64,000 bases of DNA. Source: Haliscomenobacter hydrossis DSM 1100. GTDB lineage: Bacteria > Bacteroidota > Bacteroidia > Chitinophagales > Saprospiraceae. Position numbers and translations under genes: made by a program. Positions 17,945 through 26,557 of this stretch are shown here, one piece after another. The notes beneath the pieces were generated by a model, which saw nothing but the letters and a program-made list of their open reading frames with translations, searched no databases and had not been told where the DNA came from. Each line of letters begins with the position of its first letter. Position 1 is the first letter of the stretch. The stretch lies in assembly GCF_000212735.1 (NCBI RefSeq), contig NC_015510.1, positions 2,630,315-2,694,314 on the forward strand, given 5' to 3'.

Positions 17945-19000
17945 TCAACTTTTTTCTGATTGACAGTAATTATCTAGTGATTCAAGTAAGCTTGAGATGT
18001 CGCCATCAGTATGTAGACTGCTCAATACAATTCGAGTAACCAGGGCATCCTGTGGCGTTGGATACGGAAAACTGGATATCAATATTTTCCGCTGCGATAA
18101 AAACGCAGCCAATCCAGAATTCGGGGTATAAAATACGGGATATTCTGGAAAAAAATGAAAATCAACCAACTCCGGTAAATTTTGTACAAATTGCTGAATG
18201 TTGCTTTGCAATTTTTGCCGACTTTCGGCATAAAAAGACTGCCCTTGTACCAATGCCAGCAAATAAGCCGGAGCAGGCGGCGAAGCCCCGCCAAAATACG
18301 GACTGACCCACAGCCGCTCTAACCACAGCTTCGGCCCCAAAATGACCCCTGCCGGAATGCCCAAGGCTTTGCCCAGAGAGCTGATCACCAGCAATTGTGC
18401 GCCCGGCGGCAGTGCCAAACTGCGGTAAATGCCACTCCCCTCTGCTCCGGTCAGGCCAAATCCATGCGAATCGTCGATGACGACAATCAGCTCTCGTTGT
18501 AAAGACAAGGTACTCAGCCAGGCGAAGTCGAAACGCCGCACGCGCAAGGGGTCGAGGGAATTGGCGGCAATGACCAGTGCTGGGCCGGGGGTTTGGGCGA
18601 TGGTTTGTACCCTTTCTACCCAGCTTTCCCAGGTATTTACTTCCGGTGCAGCGTTGGCCCAAATGGCGGGATGGGCACCCGGAGCCGCCAAAACTTGGCC
18701 GTATTGGGACAATACCCGCATCAACAACTGCCCGGCGAGGGTACCTGAAGAAAGCAGCAGAGCTTTTTCGGCACCTGCGTAATCTGCCAGAAAATCTTCG
18801 GCTCCCGCAAAAATATTGAGTTGGATATTCGACAATCGCGAGCCGCCAAAATGCAAACCATACTGCTGCATTCCGGCTCGAACCAGATTTTGTAGCCCTT
18901 CGTTCCAGGCCGCACCCAAATACCCGGTGCCGCTGAAGTAGAGCCAGGGTTCGTTGTCAATTTGAACGGTACGACCGGGTAAGTGATTGAGTTGGTGCAT
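17945..19000 (-). CDS. KAPA-synthase-like PLP enzyme (alpha-oxoamine synthase / aminotransferase class II)
   Basis: This 351-residue fold-type-I PLP enzyme shows FGGSRLSNIQ (about residues 51-60, the GS...G binding region of BioF/KBL), DDSHGFG at 176-182 (the Asp/His that hold PLP) and the Schiff-base lysine in SSLGKALG (Lys211). It resembles 8-amino-7-oxononanoate synthase and 2-amino-3-ketobutyrate ligase, which join an amino acid and an acyl-CoA. It is shorter than BioF (about 385), and no bio genes are nearby, so the substrate is open. It starts 13 bp after the TonB receptor and ends 2 bp before the serine-hydrolase ATG, a tight three-gene operon. Confidence 0.82.
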   Translation of the reverse strand: MHQLNHLPGRTVQIDNEPWLYFSGTGYLGAAWNEGLQNLVRAGMQQYGLHFGGSRLSNIQLNIFAGAEDFLADYAGAEKALLLSSGTLAGQLLMRVLSQYGQVLAAPGAHPAIWANAAPEVNTWESWVERVQTIAQTPGPALVIAANSLDPLRVRRFDFAWLSTLSLQRELIVVIDDSHGFGLTGAEGSGIYRSLALPPGAQLLVISSLGKALGIPAGVILGPKLWLERLWVSPYFGGASPPAPAYLLALVQGQSFYAESRQKLQSNIQQFVQNLPELVDFHFFPEYPVFYTPNSGLAAFLSQRKILISSFPYPTPQDALVTRIVLSSLHTDGDISSLLESLDNYCQSEKS

Positions 19001-19013
19001 GGTTTTTCAACAA

Positions 19014-21218
19014 TTACAGTATCGAAATTTTCACGCCGGCATTCACCACAAAACCATCCATCGGTGCGTAAATTTCTTTGAATTGCGGATTGTTAATGAA
19101 TCCGGTGTAAATTGCTCCGAACCGCGTTTGCCGCGTATCCAGAAAGTTTTCAAAATTGAGAAAAATCGACCAGTTTTCCCACATTTTTTCACCCATCAAA
19201 CCACAAATCCAGTACGCGGGGCTGCGCGAGGCATCACCAAGGCCTTGTGGACTAAAGTAATAAGCTTCCAGGCCAAGACGCCAGCGTTCTTCCAGTTCGT
19301 ACATCAACACGCTGTTGAGGCGGTGTTTGGGCGTGAGGGGCAGTTGAACGGACTCGCCGGTACTGCGCGAGCGGGCATCCGTGAAGGTATAGCCCAGGAA
19401 AAGTTTCCAGGGTTTGCGGTAGCTGAATTTGAGGTTGGTTTCCAGGCCACGGGTGACGTAGTCTCCGTCCAGGTTGGCAAAGGTATAGGTGGTGCCGGAG
19501 GTACGGGCTTGCAGCACCAGCGGGTTGTTGAGCTGGGTATAAAAAAACAGCTGGTTCCAGCTAAAGGATATTTCTTTGGAAAGGCCGGGAAGTTTAAAGC
19601 TACCCCGGTAATTGAGGTCAAAATTGATGCCGAAAGAACGTTCCAAATTCAGACTATCTGCCGAAGGTAAGGTGATGCCCTGAAAAGCCAGGGATTCGCT
19701 TTGTTCGGTAAACAAGGTGGGCGTTTTGTAGCCCAGACCAATGTTGATCCGCGCCGAAATAGCATCGGTCAACTTGTATAAAGCGGCAATCCGCGGCAAC
19801 ACTGCGGCACCGTAGCCTTGCACCAGGTCGGTACGCAAGCCGGTTTCGAGGGTGTATTGTTCATTCGGACTCCAGGTGTATTGTACAAAAGTGCCAAAGT
19901 TACGGATGTTCAAAATGCGTGGAGTACGTGGATTACTAAGGGTTTGCCGCGTCCCTTCTTCAAAATGATCACTTTGGTAATTGAGTCCGCCGATCAACTC
20001 CTGATTGGATTTGGGTCGAAAACGCCCGTGCAATTCCGAAAATGAAGCCAATTGTGCCCCTTCAAAACGGAATTGCCGCTGGTTGAGGATCCTGCTGAAG
20101 CGATTGATCGTATTGCGCAGGCTAAAATGCAGGCGCTTGTTGGGGGTATGGTCGATTTGGACTTGTGAGGCAAAGCGGGCGCTGATGTTGCGTTCAAAAT
20201 AACCAAACCGGGAATTGCCCCGCACATAGTCGACATCGCCCCCCAGGCGGTTTTCTTTGCTGTAATTGAACCCGACCTGAATGGTGGTGTTTTCCTCAAA
20301 ATAAAACCAAAAGCGGGGATTGATGCTCAGGCGATTGAAGCGGGGAATGGCCGTTAGTCCAATGTTCGCGGGGTCGTAGGCCGAACCCGAGTTCCGCGAA
20401 GCCAGGAGGGTAAAGCCCACATCGTCGTCGAGCATTTTGCTGTAAAAAGCACTGAGGTCAAGGCCTCCGGCGGAGGTGGTATTGGCCAAAAGCCGCAATT
20501 GGGGTTCCGCTTCGGGTTGGCGGGTGATGAAATTGACCAGTCCGGCAATGGCCCCGCCACCGTAAAGGGTGGACGCCGAGCCTTTGATGACTTCCACTTG
20601 TTTGAGGTCCAGGGGCAGGATTTGCAACAAACTCAAACCGCTGGACAATCCGGCATACATGGGCAAGCCATCGCGCAACAATTGGGTATAGCGCCCATCG
20701 AGGCCCTGGATACGGATGGAGGCATTGGCCGAAGAGGCGGAGGTCTGTTGGGTTTGGATGCCGGTACTTTCGTTGAGCAGCATGCGTACATCACCGGGTT
20801 TCATGTTGCTTTTTTCCTCCAGTTCTTCCCCCGTAATGGCTTCCACCCGGGTGGGAATATCGGCAATGCTGCGGCTACTGCGGGTGCTGCGGATGAGCAC
20901 TTCTTCGAGTTCTTCTTCTTGTTCGCTCAGGGAAAAAACCACTTGGGCATCGGCGGTCAAAGGAAGGGTAACGTTGCGCTGAATGCTGCGATAGCCCAGG
21001 TAGCGGCATTGCAGGGTATGCTCTCCATCGGGCACTTCCCGCAGTATCAACAGCCCTGCCGAGTCGGTTTCTCCCCCGATGTTGTACCCCTGCACCAGGA
21101 TGCTCGCCCCACTGAGCGGTTTTTGGGTAGCGGCATCGCGCACCTTGATGTTGAGGGTATTTTGAGCAAACAAATGCAATGCGGGGAGGGTCAACAGGAC
21201 AAGTAAAAGTTTTCTCAT
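19014..21218 (-). CDS. TonB-dependent outer-membrane receptor with carboxypeptidase-regulatory-like N-domain
   Basis: The 734-residue protein has a signal peptide (LLLVLLTLPALHLFAQ) and a CarboxypepD_reg-like domain (about residues 22-105: VRDAATQKPLSGASILVQG). The plug domain has GEELEEKSNMKPGDV and GSASTLYGGGAIAGLVN (about 125-230), and a 22-strand-type barrel runs to the C-terminus. It imports a siderophore, vitamin or sugar using TonB energy. No SusD partner is present, which argues against a polysaccharide utilisation role. It is the first gene of an operon with a KAPA-synthase-like enzyme and a secreted serine hydrolase. Confidence 0.93.
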   Translation of the reverse strand: MRKLLLVLLTLPALHLFAQNTLNIKVRDAATQKPLSGASILVQGYNIGGETDSAGLLILREVPDGEHTLQCRYLGYRSIQRNVTLPLTADAQVVFSLSEQEEELEEVLIRSTRSSRSIADIPTRVEAITGEELEEKSNMKPGDVRMLLNESTGIQTQQTSASSANASIRIQGLDGRYTQLLRDGLPMYAGLSSGLSLLQILPLDLKQVEVIKGSASTLYGGGAIAGLVNFITRQPEAEPQLRLLANTTSAGGLDLSAFYSKMLDDDVGFTLLASRNSGSAYDPANIGLTAIPRFNRLSINPRFWFYFEENTTIQVGFNYSKENRLGGDVDYVRGNSRFGYFERNISARFASQVQIDHTPNKRLHFSLRNTINRFSRILNQRQFRFEGAQLASFSELHGRFRPKSNQELIGGLNYQSDHFEEGTRQTLSNPRTPRILNIRNFGTFVQYTWSPNEQYTLETGLRTDLVQGYGAAVLPRIAALYKLTDAISARINIGLGYKTPTLFTEQSESLAFQGITLPSADSLNLERSFGINFDLNYRGSFKLPGLSKEISFSWNQLFFYTQLNNPLVLQARTSGTTYTFANLDGDYVTRGLETNLKFSYRKPWKLFLGYTFTDARSRSTGESVQLPLTPKHRLNSVLMYELEERWRLGLEAYYFSPQGLGDASRSPAYWICGLMGEKMWENWSIFLNFENFLDTRQTRFGAIYTGFINNPQFKEIYAPMDGFVVNAGVKISIL

Positions 21219-21347
21219 TCAGCGGATGTTTAAATCATCCGGTAAAATTATGCAAAGATCATGCCTTAGTGCGAAGGTTTGGGTAAGTATTTCAAAAATA
21301 GGGAAACTGCATAGGTGAGAAAAGCAAGTGCAGGCTTCACAAAATTT

Positions 21348-22844
21348 CTAATGCCTATTCACAATCCTGATCAGCTGCCCATTCGTTTCATCCGTCAAAA
21401 TGTACAATTTCCCCATTGGACTTTGTAGCACTTTACGGGCACGAACCCGGCTATCCAAAAATAGTTCTTCTACATTTTTAACGGTTTCATTTTCAACCGT
21501 AAAACGCCACAGACTGCCTTTGGAAAGACCCGTGACGAATAGATTGCCTTTCCAAGTTGGAAACTCATCGCCTGAATAAAAAGTCAAGCCTGTAGGTGCA
21601 ACAGTGTGTTGCCAGAACCAAAGTGGGGCGGTATAGGTGCTGTCTTTTAATTTGGGAGGGGTGTAGCCTTCAAAACGGTATTTACCGGTGGTTTTGATGG
21701 GCCAGCCATAGTTTGCGCCTGCTTTTAAGACATTGATTTCATCACCTTGATGCGTACCATGTTCGCTAAACCAAATTTTGTGGGAGATAGGGTCGTGAGT
21801 CAGGCCCTGGGTTGCCCGAATACCTATGGCATACAATCCAGGTGTGGCACCAACACCAAAATCAGGGTTGTCGTTCGGAATACTTCCATCGGAATTGATG
21901 CGGTATATTTTTCCCCTTTTGTCCTGTACGTTTTGAGCAATGGGTAGGGCTGGTTCGTCTTTTTCCGTAAACAAACGCTCCCCAATACTGATGTACAATT
22001 TGCCATCTGGTCCAAAGGTCATCCCGCCGCCATAGTGGCAACATTCATTGGTGTATGGAGCCGCGAGCAGAAGTGTTTTGAGATTCGTCAGTACGTCATT
22101 TTCTAAAGTTGCTCGGACGACTTTGGTGGTTTTACCCGCTGTGGTCTCTGCAGTATAGGACAGGTAGAGGTATTTGTTTTGGGCAAACTGAGGGTCTAGC
22201 AATACCTCAAATTTGCCCGCATTATCGCCAAAACCGCCAAGCGTAGTTACGATATCGCTTGGATAACCCTTAATCGGGGTTTTTACTTTTGTTCTTAGGT
22301 TAACCTTCACTAGGTCGCCTTCTTTTTCCGAGATCAAGACCTCCTCTTCCGACAAAAAAGCCATGCTCCAGGGGCGGTTCAAGCCACTCAGCACCACTTC
22401 TTTTTCTGGCGCAGCGGTTCTAATTCGGTGTGGCGTGCGGGTAGAAATTTTATCAAAGATCAACCAGCCCTCGGTGGTCTTCATCAAATTGAAGTAATCG
22501 GTGAATTTATCCGTAGCCGTATGGATTTCTACCTTTGCCCCGGCAATCAGGTTGTCCGTAATGTCCACGTAAACGATATTGGTGCTGAGGCTTTTATCCC
22601 TTTCCCTTGGCCTAAAACGACTGACGTAATCCAACTTGGGCATGAGGATAAATTGCCCGCTTCGATAATTGTAATTTTTCAACTGGCAAGAGTGGTGCAT
22701 GGCTTTGCTCAGCTTGGCGGTATCGCCCGTAGCCCAACCGTCGAAATACAATTGAATGGTGGTTTCAATTTGCTGCCGGTCGGTTTGGGCAAAAGAGGTG
22801 TAGCAAGTTAGGCTCAGTGCCAACAGTACAAGTCTATTTTTCAT
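21348..22844 (-). CDS. Lumazine-binding (NTF2-like) domain fused to glucose/sorbosone dehydrogenase propeller
   Basis: The 498-residue exported protein has a signal peptide (about residues 1-19). Residues about 20-135 (QIETTIQLYFDGWATGDTAK ... GWLIFDKIS) match the NTF2-like putative lumazine-binding family. Residues about 150-495 form a PQQ-dependent glucose/sorbosone dehydrogenase-type six-bladed propeller: NRPWSMAFL, GGGMTFGPDGKLYISIGE, IYRINSDGSIPNDNP and GDEINVLKAGANYGWP. The PQQ-binding residues cannot be confirmed by eye. The fusion is uncommon. The upstream AraC-type regulator gene on the same strand ends 107 bp before this start and may regulate it. Confidence 0.85.
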   Translation of the reverse strand: MKNRLVLLALSLTCYTSFAQTDRQQIETTIQLYFDGWATGDTAKLSKAMHHSCQLKNYNYRSGQFILMPKLDYVSRFRPRERDKSLSTNIVYVDITDNLIAGAKVEIHTATDKFTDYFNLMKTTEGWLIFDKISTRTPHRIRTAAPEKEVVLSGLNRPWSMAFLSEEEVLISEKEGDLVKVNLRTKVKTPIKGYPSDIVTTLGGFGDNAGKFEVLLDPQFAQNKYLYLSYTAETTAGKTTKVVRATLENDVLTNLKTLLLAAPYTNECCHYGGGMTFGPDGKLYISIGERLFTEKDEPALPIAQNVQDKRGKIYRINSDGSIPNDNPDFGVGATPGLYAIGIRATQGLTHDPISHKIWFSEHGTHQGDEINVLKAGANYGWPIKTTGKYRFEGYTPPKLKDSTYTAPLWFWQHTVAPTGLTFYSGDEFPTWKGNLFVTGLSKGSLWRFTVENETVKNVEELFLDSRVRARKVLQSPMGKLYILTDETNGQLIRIVNRH

Positions 22845-22951
22845 TTTTAAAATTTAAAAATTCACAATACACAAATGTCCAAAAGGAGCAGGGGGAAATT
22901 GTCCAAATAAGGGTTTACAGGAGTTCGGATTTATAAATATGGAGTAAAAAC

Positions 22952-24004
22952 CTATATTTTAACAATGTGCTGTCTGTATTTAGCCGGTGTCAAGCCTTTG
23001 ATCTTTTTAAATGTGCTGAAAAAAGTAGATTTTGAATTAAAGCCCACTTCATCGCCAATGCCTTCAATGGAGAGTAGCGTATCGGTTTTCAATAATTTAC
23101 AAGCTTCAACGATGCGGTATTCATTGATAAACTGGGTAAAATTTTTGCCCAAACTTTCATTTAAAAACTGCGACAATTGGTGAGGCGAAAGGCGCAATTC
23201 CTGGGCAAGGTCTTGCAGTTTTAGATTGGGGTTTCTAAAAACCTGTTTTTCTTTCATGAGTTGTTCCAGCTTGTTCTGCCAAAGTATAGCTTCTTCATCA
23301 CTTAGCTTTTTACTGTTGATACGGGATGTACTTGGAAATAAATCGTCATTCTTTTTTCGGTTCAAAAGAATAAAAATGCTGACATACAAAGCAAAGGAAA
23401 ATGTAATGGCCGCACTGATGTACGGCAGTCCGCCCCAAAAGGCCCAAAGAAACGCCGCAAAAATCAATACATTGATGAGGTAGATGGAAGCCATCCAAAG
23501 ATCATACGGTATAGCTTCCGCTCGCTGGAAAAACACCTTCTTCAACACATCTTTCATTAAAATGCCAGACGCAACTAAATAAATTGCCCACTCCGTATAG
23601 ATGATCGGCACATAAACCCGGTTCCATACCCAAGGGTATTGTTGATATGGCAAAATGATGCCTCCTAGGGCAATGAGCGAAAAAAGAACCAGAAGATGGA
23701 TACCCCAATCACAGGGCAAAGATTTAATTGAATTTAACCCCGATTTTAAGAAAAAGTAAAGTGTAGGTCCAATGAAAAAACAGGCGGATAGCCCAATTTG
23801 CAAATAGATTTTGGGCAAATCATGGTCGAAATAGAACAAAACGGATTTGCCAACCCTCAAACTCAAGGCCAAAAGCAGTGCTCCCAGAAAATAATGAGAT
23901 ACCGTTCTTCTTTTGGCAAAAAAGAAAAAATAGCTACTCAACAACAATCCATTAAATGCGCCCAGTGCACTGAAAAAGAAGAATATACTTTTGCTTAACT
24001 CCAT
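22952..24004 (-). CDS. AraC-family transcriptional regulator with N-terminal membrane domain
   Basis: The 350-residue protein has seven or so hydrophobic helices over residues about 5-215 and a C-terminal AraC DNA-binding domain (about 245-348). The two helix-turn-helix motifs are visible: LKLQDLAQELRLSPHQLSQF and SIEGIGDEVGFNSKSTFFSTF, ending in the GLTPAKYR box. Membrane-anchored AraC regulators of this design are common in Bacteroidota. They presumably sense an envelope or extracellular signal. It lies directly upstream of the dehydrogenase fusion gene in the same direction. Confidence 0.92.
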   Translation of the reverse strand: MELSKSIFFFFSALGAFNGLLLSSYFFFFAKRRTVSHYFLGALLLALSLRVGKSVLFYFDHDLPKIYLQIGLSACFFIGPTLYFFLKSGLNSIKSLPCDWGIHLLVLFSLIALGGIILPYQQYPWVWNRVYVPIIYTEWAIYLVASGILMKDVLKKVFFQRAEAIPYDLWMASIYLINVLIFAAFLWAFWGGLPYISAAITFSFALYVSIFILLNRKKNDDLFPSTSRINSKKLSDEEAILWQNKLEQLMKEKQVFRNPNLKLQDLAQELRLSPHQLSQFLNESLGKNFTQFINEYRIVEACKLLKTDTLLSIEGIGDEVGFNSKSTFFSTFKKIKGLTPAKYRQHIVKI

Positions 24005-24159
24005 ACTATTCTAGATTGCTCAACAAGTCAAAGGTAGTCGATATAAACTTTTCCGCAGCACTCGATTTGTCTCTTATTGATACCTTGGGAGTACCAAAAC
24101 GCTGATGGGCAGTCTTTTCCTTGCTGGTTTTGTCGGCTCTTGCTGCCGTTTTTTAATGT

Positions 24160-24320
24160 ATACCCCACGCGGGATGATCAGGTGATTTTTGTCTCTTTCT
24201 TTTTTCGCCCTGCCGTGTTGCAAATGCTCGCCGTAGCTTTGGCTACGTCTGCGCTTTGCGCCTTGAAGGTCAAAAAAATAAATTCGCCAAAATTTCACCT
24301 GCCCATCCCGCCTGGGGTAT
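24160..24320. repeat. Long imperfect palindrome (about 160 bp) before toxin-antitoxin pair
   Basis: The left arm TACCCCACGCGGGATGATCA (from 24161) and the right arm, read in reverse complement TACCCCAGGCGGGATGGGCA (ends 24319), match over about 30 bp with four to five differences. The centre pairs as GCAAATGCTCGCCGTAGC with GCTACGTCTGCGCTTTGC. It fills much of the 374-bp gap 24005-24378. Short open frames read through it on both strands, but they are a consequence of the palindrome. The left part of the gap (24005-24159) shows nothing else recognisable. Confidence 0.72.
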
Positions 24321-24378
24321 AAAAAACAGCGCTTGAAATAATGTGAATTAATGGTTATTTTTACGGAAATATCTTCAG

Positions 24379-24630
24379 ATGGTTACCTATCAAGTTCAGA
24401 TTCCTGAGTCAAATCAGGCAGCGTTTATGGACATCATTAAATCGCTCCAAAGCTTGGGCGTAATATCTTCTTTTTCTATTTCCGAATCGTTGGCACATCC
24501 AGGAGAGCCCGTAGCAATCAATAGCCTTTTAGAGATGCTTCAATCAGCCGAGAAACAGGCTGAGGATGGAACAGTGGTACCCGCAGATCAAGTGATTGAA
24601 TTCATGAAATCATGGCGGGAAAGAAAGTAG
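24379..24630 (+). CDS. Antitoxin of ParE/RelE-type pair (probable)
   Basis: The small 83-residue protein begins MVTYQVQIPESNQAAFMDII. Its short beta-strand plus helix start and Ser/Glu-rich linker are followed by a charged C-terminal helix (VIEFMKSWRERK), the usual layout of antitoxins that wrap the toxin with their C-terminus. Its last 19 bases overlap the start of a ParE/RelE-like gene, which is the main reason for the call. No DNA-binding family (RHH, PHD, HTH) can be named with certainty. A long palindrome lies just upstream and may hold the operator. Confidence 0.72.
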   Translation: MVTYQVQIPESNQAAFMDIIKSLQSLGVISSFSISESLAHPGEPVAINSLLEMLQSAEKQAEDGTVVPADQVIEFMKSWRERK

Positions 24631-24926
24631 AGTGGACGGCCAATGCATTGGCAATGGTAAGCGATATTTACGATTATTTAGAAGATCAGGCTGGGGATGA
24701 TGTTGCCTCCGATTACATCGATACTTTACTCGAATATGGCAATAGTTTGGATGAAAAATCTGAACATTTCTCGTTTTGTAGACATCCAAAACTTCAGGAG
24801 AAGGGTTATAGATGTGCTCAATTCCGCAAAACCTATGTTGTCATTTATAAAGAGAATGCACTGAAAGTAAGCATCTTGGCCGTTATTCATGTCAAACGTA
24901 GTCCAGAGATTTTTGGGGACATATGA
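24612..24926 (+). CDS. ParE/RelE-superfamily toxin
   Basis: The 104-residue protein shows the ParE fold sequence pattern: VEWTANALAMVSDIYDYLED at the N-terminus, GNSLDEKSEHFSFCRHPKLQ in the middle, then GYRCAQFRKTYVVIYK and VSILAVIHVKRSPEIF at the C-terminus. The Arg/Tyr residues in RKTYVVIYK and HVKRSPE match the conserved strand positions. ParE toxins poison DNA gyrase, while RelE relatives cleave mRNA on the ribosome; the subfamily cannot be fixed by eye. It overlaps the antitoxin gene by 19 bp, indicating translational coupling. It converges on the nuclease/IrrE fusion gene, with 6 bp between the ends. Confidence 0.88.
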   Translation: MAGKKVEWTANALAMVSDIYDYLEDQAGDDVASDYIDTLLEYGNSLDEKSEHFSFCRHPKLQEKGYRCAQFRKTYVVIYKENALKVSILAVIHVKRSPEIFGDI

Positions 24927-24932
24927 ATGCTT

Positions 24933-26234
24933 CTATTCAAACAAATCAAAGTGATTTTCCTTAATGATTTTTGAGATATGCATTGCGTTACTTTTATTGT
25001 TGATTAGATTCAAGCTATACATTCGGTAGATGATACTTGTCTTTGTAGTTTTAAATTGCAAGGCAAGCGCATTAACGATTTTATGAAAATCGTCTTGGGA
25101 GTACTTATTGTCATCCACATAAAGAGGTTCATAGCTTCGCCTACCGAAATGGCTGAATACACTTTTGCAAAACAGTTCAAATATTCCAGATGGCATCAAT
25201 AATGATGAGGCAAATCGATTTGCCTGCCATTCTATCCATTGTCTTTGATTGGTAAAATTAGCTTTTCCAAGCCAAAAACTAAACTTATGGTCTTCAAATG
25301 TTTCATATGAGTTTTGCGATATAGCCAACTTATTATGAAGGCAAATGTGTCCAAATTCATGACCTAAAATAAAACTAAATCTACTGTCTCCTTTTAAGCT
25401 GCCATCCATAACGAGTGTCTTTTGTCCAAAATCGACAGATGCCACTATATGTCTTCCTTCTAAATCTTTACGGGCTTCACTAGAGAATATTATCTCATAC
25501 TTAAGGGTTTCGCTAATAAAGTGCATAATTTTATCCAAATCTAATGGCTCAACACCTGTAAGAAACCCTGGTTGGATTTGTTCTAATATTTCAATTGTGA
25601 TTTCGTCAATTTCATCACCGGATAATTTCGGTAGCTCCAAACTGCTTATTTGTTTCGTATTTTGTAAATACTCAATAAAGCCAAATAAGATTATTTTTTC
25701 TATTTGGTTTTGAATGCCTTGCGTGATTATTATTATTCCAAAAGGGTCATCAAGGTCGATTTTATAACCTGAAATTTGTCTTTCACGATTAGAGTTTGAT
25801 TTATGTAGGATTATATTGAATGTTAAATTAGAATTAACTTCAACTAACGAAATTCCCTTCGATCGGGCATATTTATAGGCACCACTACTAAAGCCTTTAT
25901 TAGTGATGAACATACCTTTAACATTTAGGCCACTAACCTGACTTACTTTTGAATGAAATTCTTCTAAATCATCTATAGGAACATTTTTGGCATAATTTTT
26001 ACACTCAATTAGATAGAGCACAAAGTACTTATCTGAATGGGGTAGCTTTACTTCAATAGAAATGTCAAACACTATCTCATCATCTCGATCCCTAGAAAAA
26101 TAACCTTTTTGCTGGAAAACAGTGGACTGGGAAGGAATAATTCCGAGTTCGAAATTCTCTAGTTTTTGCTTGATTATTGCATAAGCTAAATTTTCAAAAT
26201 AATCCCCCTTTTGTTTTGTTGTTAAGTCACCCAT
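24933..26234 (-). CDS. Mrr-like restriction endonuclease domain fused to ImmA/IrrE metallopeptidase
   Basis: The 433-residue two-domain protein has an N-terminal part (about 10-135) with the PD-(D/E)xK-type layout seen in Mrr_cat: YFENLAYAIIKQKL, Asp57 in FDISIEV, then IECKNY (Glu77, Lys79) and GMFITNKGFSSGAYKYARSKG. The C-terminal part (about 245-425) has the zinc motif HEFGH (293-297) with WQANRFASSLLMP, the hallmark of ImmA/IrrE (COG2856) peptidases that cut repressors. The fusion suggests a nuclease controlled by, or coupled to, proteolytic sensing of DNA damage or phage. Both catalytic sites look intact. It stands alone, tail to tail with the toxin gene. Confidence 0.83.
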   Translation of the reverse strand: MGDLTTKQKGDYFENLAYAIIKQKLENFELGIIPSQSTVFQQKGYFSRDRDDEIVFDISIEVKLPHSDKYFVLYLIECKNYAKNVPIDDLEEFHSKVSQVSGLNVKGMFITNKGFSSGAYKYARSKGISLVEVNSNLTFNIILHKSNSNRERQISGYKIDLDDPFGIIIITQGIQNQIEKIILFGFIEYLQNTKQISSLELPKLSGDEIDEITIEILEQIQPGFLTGVEPLDLDKIMHFISETLKYEIIFSSEARKDLEGRHIVASVDFGQKTLVMDGSLKGDSRFSFILGHEFGHICLHNKLAISQNSYETFEDHKFSFWLGKANFTNQRQWIEWQANRFASSLLMPSGIFELFCKSVFSHFGRRSYEPLYVDDNKYSQDDFHKIVNALALQFKTTKTSIIYRMYSLNLINNKSNAMHISKIIKENHFDLFE

Positions 26235-26557
26235 TATTCAATTTTTGAGTGTATTATGCACCCGAAGAATCAAATATACCTCTTCCTGCCCGTAATTACA
26301 ATTCTCTTACGTGTCAAATTGATAAACCATTGGCTTATTCTTGATCACATTGTAAGCTTTATTTGGGATAAGTGCATGTATTGCCTCCTCAATGAGCAGA
26401 AAGCACGAAATCATGTCCTGGGCCAACTTCTTTATCAAAACATGGCCGCTTCATAATCAGGGCTACACCCCACAAAAAATCACCCCCACAACTGATTTTA
26501 ATTTTTTCAACAAAGCCCCCAATACCAACAACTTGAGGCATCAAACTCATCAACACC
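26235..26557. other. Intergenic region without recognisable features
   Basis: This 323-bp stretch lies between divergent genes (the nuclease/IrrE fusion to the left and a small membrane protein to the right) and must contain two promoters. No clear TAnnTTTG element, hairpin or RNA was found. A 66-codon frame at 26256-26456 has no protein-like features and was not called. Confidence 0.4.

Noticed and set aside
16683-17948. Class A beta-lactamase (antibiotic resistance)
   Set aside because: The S-x-x-K and S-D-N motifs are present, but the protein is about 130 residues too long, the KTG box is altered and the operon context is metabolic, so a resistance call is not supported.
24077-24322. Open frames through the palindrome before the toxin-antitoxin pair as a small gene
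   Set aside because: Frames on both strands follow from the inverted repeat, and no start signal or known domain is present.
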